Shown here one piece after another: positions 36,764-46,550 of a stretch of 64,000 nucleotides of DNA. The translations under genes and the position numbers were made by a program. Origin of the DNA: Neolecta irregularis DAH-3 (lineage: Eukaryota; Ascomycota; Neolectomycetes; Neolectales; Neolectaceae); the NCBI GenBank assembly GCA_001929475.1, contig LXFE01000257.1, positions 16,967 to 80,966 on the forward strand, in the 5' to 3' direction. The notes beneath the pieces were generated by a model that was not told where the DNA came from, searched no databases, and saw only the letters and a program-made list of their open reading frames with translations. Numbering within the stretch: the stretch's first letter is position 1; the number at the start of each line of letters is the position of its first letter.

Positions 36764-37216
36764 ATGAACGACGAAATCAACAAACTCGATGCATCGCTGA
36801 AAGGCTTAATTTTACAAATTGCGCAGATTTACCGGGCACGAGACAAATCTGAAAAGATGTAAAACATGGGATACTATTACTATTTACTCTCCTAGAAATG
36901 TTCCCACGTCCGCGTTTGGTCTGCCCGACACATTACAAAAGGAATTGGAAAATAGGCTGGGAGAGTTTCACCAGGCGTGTGATGATATTGAGATACGATT
37001 GGTATGAATTGAAGTAGCCTCAAGAGGCTGATTATTCAGAAGAGAGCAAGAGATACTATCTTGAATGAGATGAATGGTCCTGCAAGTCATTCAACACCGG
37101 TTGCAGTAAATGAAACGCCTGGAAAGAATGTGTTGGATTCCGGCGCAGCTGATAGTGATGTGAAAATGGAAGATTTGTTTGGAGATGAGACTTTGCAATT
37201 CGAGACGGGCGACTAG
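36764..37216 (+). CDS. Small acidic coiled-coil protein, possible Mediator-type subunit
   Basis: Exons 36764-36858, 36896-37001 and 37040-37216 with 37- and 38-nt introns give 125 aa. The first 70 residues form amphipathic helices (EINKLDASLKGLILQIAQIY, then PDTLQKELENRLGEFHQACD). The tail is acidic with DVKMEDLFGDETLQFETGD. The size, the short helical head and the acidic tail recall fungal Mediator tail subunits such as Med2/Med29, but no signature settles it. Both introns have good donors and branch sites and keep one frame open through 378 nt, so the gene itself is likely real. Confidence 0.55.
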
Positions 37217-37364
37217 TGTTCGCATTGCCAAGTACACAAATAATTTAAACAAGATTCCTGCATCACCCATTTCCAATATAAAAGCATGCGGAAAAGACAA
37301 ATGTAAGAGAATGAAGACGCTTCTGTACAATATGACAACATATGTATTTACCGTCCCAACCAAC

Positions 37365-38544
37365 CTAGGAGATAGCAGCAGTACTCGATGCTCGAGTCCC
37401 GTCATCGACAGGGAGCGGAAGACCAGCTTCACCTAATGTGCTAGACTCTGCGGGTGCGTGATGGAGACTTGGGTCTGGTTCTTTGTTGAGGTGAATGACC
37501 ATACAGGTAAGATTATCAGTAGTGAACTGTTCAAGAGCATAAGCAACGAGCTTCTCGCTTGCGACAACCGGGTCTTTGATATCCCGGATGAGGTCGATTG
37601 CTTGTTGATCTGTGCATACATCCCATAACTATATATGAGACAAGACAAAAATGTTAGACTCACCCCATCGCATGCTAGGACGAGAATATTGTCGTCTTGG
37701 TCCAAAACGGTTTCGGTGGTAAATGGTCTGCTGGTGATGAGGTCTTTCATATACGCATCTCCAAGAGCTCGAGTTACAGCCAAGACACCTGCTCGTCAGT
37801 AAACGTATTATATAAAAAGCCTCCCATTAACACGATTATTGAGAATTAACCCTCCAGACTCCGCGATTCTCTTCATTTCGTTTTCGTCACTTCCTTTATG
37901 ATCATAACTCAGTCGAGTAGCCTGTCCTCCACGACTTTCATCAATTCTAAACTCTTCGATAGCAGATACCTTAACACAGCCCGTGCATCCCCAACATTGG
38001 CTGTATATAGCATCCGGGATTTTGAGCCGTCCCGTTGTTCCCATCTAACAAGAGCAGTGACTGCAGTACATCCACAATGTTTCTGAGGGATGCTCTCCAA
38101 AGCCTTGTCTGTATGATTGAATGCGGCATCGAAGAGATCAGTGATGGATGCCTCAGGGTTCTTCTGGATGAACTCCTTGAAGAGAATATGGAACTTTTGA
38201 CCACACCAATCCGCAGCTTCTCGGCCAGCATGTCCATCAAATATGCCAAAGAAACCCTGATCATCCACGCCAGCATAGTCATATTGATATATATGTGTAT
38301 CCTCCATCGTCCTTCGGCATTTCTTGTTGGTGTCCTCTGAGACACCAACGCGAAAGGTAGTGGTAGGACCGGGAAAGCTAAGTTTCAATTTTGGCTTCGA
38401 AGACCGTCTCGGAGCTGGGGAGTCTTCCCGGGGCTTTGCGTCGGGTGATGAGCTGAATGGATTCATTCGAGATATTGCTGCAGAAAGAGAAGAACGGCGG
38501 CGAGAGAGCGATTTTTGGACATCGGAAGTGGAGGCTGAAGCCAT
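37365..38544 (-). CDS. PTC1: Protein phosphatase 2C, Ptc1 type
   Basis: Exons 38544-37970, 37934-37825, 37788-37664 and 37628-37365 give 357 aa. PP2C metal-site motifs are all present: [52 protein letters not shown] and TTDNLTCMV. The first 65 residues are Ser/Arg-rich and precede the catalytic domain. Ptc1-type phosphatases turn off MAP kinases of the osmotic stress pathway. The second intron (37824-37789) should begin after RVN plus the first base of the Gly codon, but the genomic donor there reads GGAGGC instead of GT; its branch site and acceptor are normal. Using the nearest GT (GTGTTA) instead would delete the conserved VNG. Confidence 0.9.
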
Positions 38545-39818
38545 GAATAAGAATTTGAGGTGGAGGCCGGATTCAGGGATTATTATGGTAGGACTCGATA
38601 GCTATGATTAACGGCAGGGAATAATATTTGAGAGTCATATACACAATGATGAATGTTTGAGGAGAAAAGGAAACAATTACGAACAATCAATCATGATATA
38701 CGGATGATTTCTCAGGTGACAGAATTGGATGCACTACTTACTTTGTTGTCGATAACACAAACACCTTGAATTAAGGCGAAATTCTGGGCCAGCCGAATGC
38801 AATCAAACCTGGATATAACAAATGTGGCTTGGCAGCGTTTCGTCATAAGGAGGATTCGTTGTATGGAGATAGCCGAATAGAAAATAAACAAGATCCAAGC
38901 AAATCCAAACCGAATGAATCAGAGAGAAAAATAACTTGATTCTACCATCTATATCATGATGATGATGTATATGATTTATATGCCATTTTTGACCACATCT
39001 ACGTAGAGAAAGTCCAACATCATGTCTTCTATTACAACATAACATAACCAGATGTTATCCGTTGAATTCACTTCAGAATCTTTTGCTTGGATTCAAAAAG
39101 GGCTACTCCTGGGGCCAGGCCGGGGCGGGCCTCAGGCAGTGTTGCGGATGGGCCGTGCCACTGGCTTGGCGCCGGTGCTGTCTGATCGTGGGGCCTGATT
39201 ACATCCCCACAAGCCCACTCATTTGTCAAGTATTATGGCAAACAAACACTTGCTGCCCTGAATACGCTTGCTCGTCAAAAAGCTGACGTAGCAGTCCAAT
39301 CAAAGATGGTAAATGGTGAGCAACCGACGGTCAAGCTTTATGAATTGTTTTCTGTCTTTCCTCTGATCAGCTTTTTTCTGCACGAAATAAGGCTCTTGTC
39401 GTTGTTATCCTATAGCAATGGACCTGGCCTCATTCTTTCAAGATAGCCAGAATGCAATCTCTAATTTTCTCCTCCATTTTGAACAAAAGCAAGCCTGCTT
39501 CCCTCTCGAATTTTCACCTGCCCTTGCCCAAAATTTAAAGTCAGCTCAAAAGATATACTGAAATTGCAACCCACGCTGTTTCAGGTCTTGCTTACCCTAT
39601 CATCCCCAACTGTAGCCTTCTATTTCTCTGTAACAAAACACATGTTTGCCAATGATGGATACATTAAGAATTCTATACCATATTAGTCAGATAGTCCACC
39701 TCCACTCCCTTTCTAATTGAAAAACGCCCCCAGAGGATACCTAGTGATTTTCCTGGTAGATATGAGTTGATTCCATGATATCCAATCAATGGGAGTAGGC
39801 GGCGCCATTATTCTTGTC
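38545..39818. other. Long intergenic region with an unassigned coding-like stretch
   Basis: About 1.27 kb upstream of both PTC1 (-) and TRS31 (+). On the + strand, about 39197-39442 is open and reads like protein (containing SFVKYYGKQTLAALNTLARQ). It could be joined to upstream sequence through a 41-nt intron (donor near 39174, branch GCCTGAT, acceptor CACAAG). A GC-rich block at 39110-39200 precedes it. No start codon, domain or full model could be established. The remainder is AT-rich promoter-like DNA. Confidence 0.35.
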
Positions 39819-40592
39819 ATGACTTCCACCCCTCTAGTCACTCCACAATCTGCGAGATTCTCCATCCCTCAATCGTCTATCGCGTCTTCTGTGCGTGCCT
39901 CTCTGTTAAAGCGATCTTCTATCTATGACAAGAACCTAAATCGTACCAAGGGAGCTGAAACCAGCTTGTCTGCCTTTTTCTTCCTCTTCTCGGAGCTTAT
40001 TCAGAATGTCCAACGCCAGGTCCAGGCAATCCCTGATCTCGAGAGAAAGTAAAACAATGCCTCGCTCTGCGCATGAATTCTGATTAGGCGAGGTTGAACG
40101 AGCACGGCTATCGTGTGGGTCAACGTTCTCTCGAACTGATTATCTGGAGAGATCGGAATTCAAAGAGGGAAACACGGATTTTGTCACTTCTGCAATTCAT
40201 ACATACCTTTATTTGGAAAAGTCTGTTTGCCAAGACTGCAGATGATTTAGAGAGAAGCACGGAGAACGATGACGAATGCATGACAGTATATTATGTATTC
40301 GAGTTAATAAGTGCAGATATGATCTATGATAATGATCCCTTGGTCAATCGTTTCATCTCGGTGCCCAAAGAAATGTCGAGTCTCAATTGCGGTGCCTTTG
40401 TGGCGGGAATCATAGAAGCCGTATTGGACGGTTCTCAGTTTGTATATACCGTAATCGAATAAGAGAGATGCTGACTTGTAGCCCTCAAGAGTAACGGCCC
40501 ATTCGTCCCCAACCGAAGCATTCCCGCAACGAACAGTGTTCCTGATAAAACTGGATAAATCGGTGTTAGAACGCGAACAGTTCCTCAAATAA
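39819..40592 (+). CDS. TRS31: TRAPP complex subunit Trs31/TRAPPC5
   Basis: Exons 39819-40048, 40093-40277, 40317-40441 and 40482-40592 give 216 aa. It matches TRAPPC5: [88 protein letters not shown] tethers ER-derived vesicles and activates Rab1/Ypt1; Trs31 is a core Bet3-family fold subunit. The second intron (40278-40316) is a GC-AG intron of 39 nt without an in-frame stop; its removal creates the family-typical [12 protein letters not shown]. The ATG at 39819 is preferred to one 30 nt upstream because it is nearer to the conserved start. Confidence 0.93.
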
Positions 40593-40629
40593 AACGCCCA
40601 TTTACATCCTATATCCCTTTTCCCAATGG

Positions 40630-41767
40630 CTAACTCCTCCTTCGCTTAGACCCTCGGTCGTCCTTCATTCCACCCATTTTATTCAATGTACGTTTATTGA
40701 TTGATGAATTTCTATCAAACCACGCACTATCTCGTTCTGTGGTATCTTGGTCGACCAAATGTGTATACCGCGTTTGACCAGCCTTGCCGAGTTTTGACAA
40801 GTCTTTCAACTGCATTGGCTTGGGAAGATTTTCTTTGTGCAGGGCGTCGTCTTGGACGGTTTCGAGATAGTTCCTGTTGAGAATTTCGTCGTCCTGGATA
40901 TGGTTTAATATGAATATCATTTATGGGAAATATGTAAAATACCTGGTAAAACGCTCCTTTGTGCCAATATTTCTGCATGAACCGCATTTTCTCTTTTGGT
41001 TTCTCTTTTTGGGCGTCTACCCATTGCATATCCTCTGCCAATCTTTCCTCCTCGGTGAGATTTTTTCTTCGTTCGGCTTCTTCGATATCTTTCTCGCGTT
41101 GGATGAAAAAGTCTTTTTCTCGTTTAATTCGTTGTAGTTCGCGGAGCTTCCAGGTTGCTCGTTCGGCGGCGGGATCCAGATCATCAGTGTCAAGGATATC
41201 CCCGCCTTCGTCATCGCTTGATTCTTCGACCTCGCGCTTCAACTGTTGATCGATTAGGAGATGGGTATCTTCCTTATTGTTTGAAGAGACGATGGCATGG
41301 GAGTTTACATCCACTACAGTGTTTCTTTTGGGTCTGCTCTAATAAGCGAATAACGGCAAAGGGAGAGACTTGGGTATAAAGGTCGGTTTTAATAAAACCC
41401 TAGGTTTCTCCTCTTCACTTTCACTTTCTTCTTCCTCGGAAGATTCTGCCGTTGTATAGTCATCACTGTGATCTAACGGTGCAGCAGCTATCCTCTGGGA
41501 TTCCTCGATCCTCGCACGTTCCTCCTCTGCCTGTTTACTTTGTTGAAACCTCTCATTTAGATCGACGTTCTTCAAGGCAATTGTAGGAGCGGATATTGAA
41601 GGTGCAGAGGGTCGTTGGTCTGTTTCTTGCTGCTCGTCGGCTTGAGAGTCTTCATCTTCAGGGGAACTCTCTCTTTCTGGAGCAGGGGCAACCCCTGGGC
41701 GGTAGCGAGGCGCCTTTACGACTTTTGTGAGCTTGCGATTGGCGCCTTTGTCTGCTGGTTTTCCCAT
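40630..41767 (-). CDS. MFAP1-like spliceosomal protein
   Basis: Exons 41767-41370, 41333-40943 and 40893-40630 (introns 36 and 49 nt) give 350 aa. A basic and acidic low-complexity N-terminus leads to LLKPTFIPKPKRNTV, then a long charged helix (LRELQRIKREKDFF, NLTEEERLAED). The MFAP1 block follows: MRFMQKYWHKGAFY, RYTHLVDQDTT and DSAWF. MFAP1 is a component of the pre-catalytic spliceosome linked to Prp38, and is present in intron-rich fungi. That fits the very intron-rich genes of this window. Convergent with TRS31, 37 bp between stop codons. Confidence 0.92.
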
Positions 41768-42369
41768 TTTGATGGGGTAGCGTTGACGAGGGGGGCACAG
41801 GAGAAGCAAAGATGGAGGGATATTGGAGGTAGATATTTCTATACAACTATTCGCATGGGTACAGTTCAGAGAGAAGAATACAAAGGGTATCGTCTATCTG
41901 TGAATACTATGTGAGGGCGGCGATGACAGCAGCTGATCCAAACAGGGGCAACGTTTTGTTTTTAAAGTCCGCTGGACCCTAATTAACGGCAGTTGGGGCG
42001 CATATTTGTTTTTCCTGCCGGGGCGAGCGGGTATAAAAATGGCAGGCATGGCCAGTCATGAAGCCCTACCCTTCCGCACGAGGGGACGTCGAACGTATCT
42101 CCTTCTTGCCTTTTACCAGATGGAGCCGGGCGTCCGCTTGGCTAATGCGGATATGCAGTTTTTGGAATCCCTCTCTGAGGGTAATCTTTTTGTCTCTTTT
42201 CGGGGTAGAACTCGAACAGAACCAGGGAGATAGTAGTAGTGTTTGTAGTGATCCTGTCTGTAGAATGCTGTAGTGGTGATAAATCTGCTGCCCTATTTAT
42301 CTGCTGTCCATTTAATATAGGCATGCCAAGTCTGAGTTGTGGTATCTGTCACCTCCCCAAAAGATAGCA
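41768..42369. promoter_or_regulatory. Divergent intergenic region MFAP1 / EDC3
   Basis: About 600 bp between divergent starts. A TATAAAA-like sequence is at about 42033. The open frame at 42006-42233 has no recognisable domain and looks fortuitous. Promoter function is inferred from position. Confidence 0.45.
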
Positions 42370-43410
42370 ATGGACAAGAAAGACTTCATCGGCTTCGGTG
42401 CTACTCTTTCTCTCCGCGACGGGGCTCAAGTCAAGGGCAAGATCCGCGATGTCGACCCGGCCTCTCAGACGCTTTATCTGGACGATGGTAGCTCTACCTG
42501 TCGTTGTTCCATCCTGATCCCCAGTAAACATCCACTATGTCGGCCCCTACAAATTCAGAGGCAGTGATATCCTCGACTTGTCCATGTTCCATATCGAGAC
42601 TCCCCGCTCGCTCGTCTGCTCCCCTTACCAAATGCACTAAACACTTATTCTCGCAGGACTCGCCGACCCCTACTCGACCAACCCTTACTGTATCTGTCTG
42701 CCGCACTGCCATGCTCAACCCATAGAACACTGCGAATCCGTCAAAATCTCCAGATCAGCAGTTTTCCAAAACCAACCTCGAGTCTACCCAATTCCGTCCT
42801 CGAACCGCTCCTCAACAACAAAGAAAAAAGACTGGCGCCAGAAAAACCCCCCGTAAGGCTCAGATTCCCTCAGACTCGGAACAATGGGCCCATGATGATG
42901 TCGAAAACATCCTCAAAGCTCCAGATTTCGACTTTGAAAGTAACTTGGAATTGTTTGACAAACAAAAAGTATTCAATGATATTAGGGTGCCTGAATCCCA
43001 CAAACATTGCACTTTATTAACAATCTCAGGAATTCGATGATACCGATCCACAATTACGACTAGTAGCCACCAACAAACGTCCTAAAAACTTATCTAACAG
43101 AGAAAATGTCATCCAAGACTTTACACACACTCGTTACCGTTTACAATCCAGTAAAGTCATCCCACAGTCAGAAAATCCTCAAAAAGTCGCTGAAACACCC
43201 CGGAGAAGTAATTCAATGTCAAGTATTACGGACAACCTCGGGCTCCAGTTGACCGTCTCACCTCGCCCTCGACGCCGAGATATACCTCGCAGAAAGAGAC
43301 GCGAGGATGATGATGCCGGGCCTGGGTGTCCTGATGAGGAATTCGATTTCCAGGCAGCTTCTGAACGCTTTGATAAAAAACGGATTTTTGAAGACATTGC
43401 TCGGGGATAA
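42370..43410 (+). CDS. EDC3: Enhancer of mRNA decapping EDC3-like, lacking YjeF_N
   Basis: Exons 42370-42487, 42525-42613, 42657-42689, 42726-42986 and 43030-43410 give 293 aa. An N-terminal divergent LSm domain (DFIGFGATLSLRDGAQVKGK ... HYVGPYKFRGSDILDLSM) matches Edc3, which binds Dcp2. A central FDF motif follows: ILKAPDFDFESNLELFDKQK, then the RLVATNKRP and NRENVI blocks. The protein ends soon after a second FDF-like motif (EEFDFQAASERFDKKRIFED). The C-terminal YjeF_N domain that dimerises yeast and human Edc3 is missing, and no such sequence lies downstream before the convergent RAD30 gene. Edc3 acts in P-bodies to promote decapping. Loss of dimerisation is inferred. Confidence 0.85.
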
Positions 43411-43667
43411 ACTAATAAACTATCACACCCAAGATCTTGGACTCTTCTCTTTCCATAGGTGATTTATATGCTACTGTAGGACTTTTTCATCTCAATTTAT
43501 TTCTTATACAAGTGCTATAGTAGTTACACATTCCCGAGCACATATCTTTCCGTGAACTGAAAACCAAACCGTGACTTGCAGGCTTGAAGTTGGAAACTAC
43601 CAGTACCCGTTATCACTCTCTAATCTGCGCATTCCTGTCATCTATCCAATGCGCCAAGGTCATTGAG

Positions 43668-45862
43668 CTACCGAAACTGAAGTTTCCGCTGGCTTTTAGC
43701 TTCAGATGGGCTTGATTTCCTTTTACTCAACTTGACAACCTGTCTTACTGAAGGGAGAGGCCGATCATCCTTAGATAAGCCTTTCGCGAAATGCCAATCG
43801 TCGTGTTCTTCGCGTTCAACAAATGGTATCAACTTCCCGTTGCATTTGTCGCACCGAAAACAGAACTCTTCGTCATGAAGAGTGGTGTAAGAACTAAGAG
43901 GTGATGCGAAACCTTTTGGTGATGCATATCCAGCTTCAGGGGAATAGTCTTTAGAGTTCTCAGTGTCGCTTGATCCGGCGTTATTTAATCCCTTTGATTT
44001 CTGTACGCCATCATGTTTCGTCTCTGATGATTCGAAAAATCTCTGAATTCCTCCTGTCTTAGTCTTTTTGAGCCCAGGTAGATGAAAAGATTCAGCTGTG
44101 CGTTTCGCCAGTTTGGCTTCTTCGCCTTTTAATAAAAAGGCCTAAGTATCATTAAACAACACCGCCGCGACAATTCTTACGGAAATGCCTCTCACTCCAT
44201 CTTCAGCGCCTTCAAACCCGGTGAGACCAACGCTCAACATCGTACAAGGGTAACAACCATTTTCACTTTCAAGAGATTTCATTAGACTGACCGCCAGATA
44301 ACTCGTATAGTCAGCCGTCAATTCCTTCCCAATCGGAATTGGTGCTTGACGTGATTTGTTGGCTCTATTAATACCCCGCTAGCAATAAGTATGGCCATGG
44401 GGAAGGAATATACATGATGAAGAGTAATAGTCTTAGGGCGCCTGGATAAGGGATCTTCGAGCAGTCTCGATGCAAGGTCAGCGGTCAATATGCGCATCCA
44501 GCGTTCCTGCTTTTAAGTTTTCATTCAAACGGGATATTACCGCCTGCTCAATGTTGCCGATATTTGGTCGAAAATTCTTGGCGCTCATCATTGACTTGAT
44601 CTGTGTTCGCGGGTTGACTAGCTGTCAATTACGCATGAGTCCATGACGAACCTTCGGAATAATCAATGCCTCTTGAAATGGAATAAACCCAGGGCCCAGT
44701 TTCTAGGCCGAGTTTTCCTCGCAGTTCGTCAACGGAAAACCTCCTTTCACTGAGTCGGGGTCCGACACCAATACATGTACCAAAGCTCTCGACATAATTC
44801 GGTATTCAAAGATTCAGACACTTGCTCCCCCAGTTTCCCGCCCAAGTTACGAATTTTGGTGAACTTTAAATCAGCCAAAAATCCCATAACTGCTCGATCG
44901 CGGATAATGGTCTGCAATTAGCCCGATAATTGCGAGCGTGCTACCTGTTGATTCGGTTTCCGATAGGCAGAGCAAAGTTTAGCCAGCATTTTGTTCTTCG
45001 CAACGCCTGCTGAACAGGTATATTTAAGCTCTTTGAGAACGTGCAAACGTATATCTCTAACGATTTCGGCGCCAATCTGCAGACAGATATCATCCCAATC
45101 AGGAGGACCTTCCTCTGACTCCTCTTGTGACAGAGGAATTAGAGTGCCATGATCATCGATCCAATTACATGCAAGAGGAAGAGGAAGGTTGCAGGAGGCG
45201 TCGCCGTCGGGAGGAAAGGCTAGATAGGGGTACCTGTCTAGTAATTTTTCCCTAACAAGAGTAGAGAGATCAAGAAAAGATTCTGGGGTGATCAACTCAT
45301 GTTCAGCGGCTGGAGTATGTACCGTCTACAGAAGCCTTCTCTGAAAGTGAGATATTGTATTAGCGGAGATGCAGTACCAACAGTATCGCAGTGCTGTCGG
45401 AAAATCTCGAGAATCTTCCTTCCCTCTCGGCGATAAGGATCCAGAGAGACTACGCATGAGAAAGAGCACGAACCCCAAGGCACCTTTGTGGGTGGCCATA
45501 TCGGGATTCAGATGATAGTGAGGCTTAACCTGGTCCTCCTTCCAAGTTTGGACATGCTGAAGAACCAGATGAGGACATTTCAGTAGCGCAGACTCGATGG
45601 TCTCATGGCGTGTCAACCCAAAAGCTCGGGCTGGGTAGTTGACCGCAATTATGCTGCGCCATTGCTGTACTGCCAATGGGGTATCAGGGGATAGCTGCAG
45701 GCGAACAAGCTCGACTTGTGAGTAAAAAGCGTCAAGATCGATATGGGCAATCACGCGCAGTGGCGAATCTCGGGCAGGTGCACGCATAGCGGCTGGCGCT
45801 AGATGGCGGAACGAAAAACGCGACGTCGCTGTTGCTGCCCAGCTGGATGGTGGTAAAGACAT
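43668..45862 (-). CDS. RAD30: DNA polymerase eta (Rad30)
   Basis: Ten exons (45862-45484, 45449-45378, 45340-45323, 45282-44945, 44911-44781, 44749-44652, 44617-44541, 44506-44414, 44378-44181, 44141-43668) give 625 aa. Y-family motifs: AHIDLDAFYSQVE, the catalytic EKASVDESFLDLS (on and beside an 18-nt exon), SAGVAKNKMLAKL, and the polymerase-eta block RTQIKSMMSAKNFRP. Near the C-terminus is a PIP-like GGIQRFF and a UBZ finger (FRCDKCNGKLIPF...EEHDDWH) that would bind PCNA and ubiquitinated PCNA. It bypasses UV dimers during translesion synthesis. The intron at 44780-44750 is only 31 nt. Confidence 0.95.
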
Positions 45863-46550
45863 CGCTGGAGAGGTGTTTGCGACTTGGAGTGATAGGGCAT
45901 CTATAGTACCTATTAATGCACAGTGAATGCTTCACAGTAGACGCGATGAATGCGCACTAAACAATGACAGCAGAACACAGGTATGTTCAGGTAGGTGAGG
46001 CCTTGATGAGAATCCTGAGACTGGCACCGGTCTAGTATTGTTTAAATGTGATGGGTTGTAATGGGATAGTGTAGCAGAAGGGATGGACTGATAGTGTGTA
46101 TATGCAATATGTAGTTGGATTGGCGGATGGTAGTGGGGATAGGGTCGTGATTCTTGATGGGACAGTCTATGGGATAGAGTAGGGTAGGGTTGTAGGATAA
46201 GATACGATGAACAGGATGGTGGATGGTGGATGGTAAATGAAATAGAATTGTGGTGGTAGATGGTAAATGAGATAGGATGTGGTGGTAGTTGGGGATGAGG
46301 TCGTTTGCAGGGGACCATGCAGAAGCTGCATGTATGCGCGTGTTGCTGCCCGCGCCCCACTCCACCACCTTTGTCGTTCCTTGCACTGCCCTTCCATTGT
46401 CCTTGTCTGCTATCGCTCCCCTCCCCTCCCCTCCCTTTCCTGCCTGTCTGATTTCTTCCCTCTGACACTCCATCCATTTTCTCTTGCTCTTCCCGGACAA
46501 CCTTCCTTCGGAGTCTTATCATCAGGCCTCGTCGACTCCCATCACCCTCC
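45863..46550. promoter_or_regulatory. Divergent intergenic region RAD30 / VAC8 with simple repeats
   Basis: 688 bp between divergent starts. Between about 46208 and 46300 the + strand holds degenerate GATGGTGGATGGTAAATGA-type repeats, including two copies of a GTGGTGGTAGATGGTAAATGAGATAGGAT-like unit in variant forms. A C/T-rich tract follows at 46370-46450. The minus-strand open frames through this repeat are low-complexity artefacts. Confidence 0.45.
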
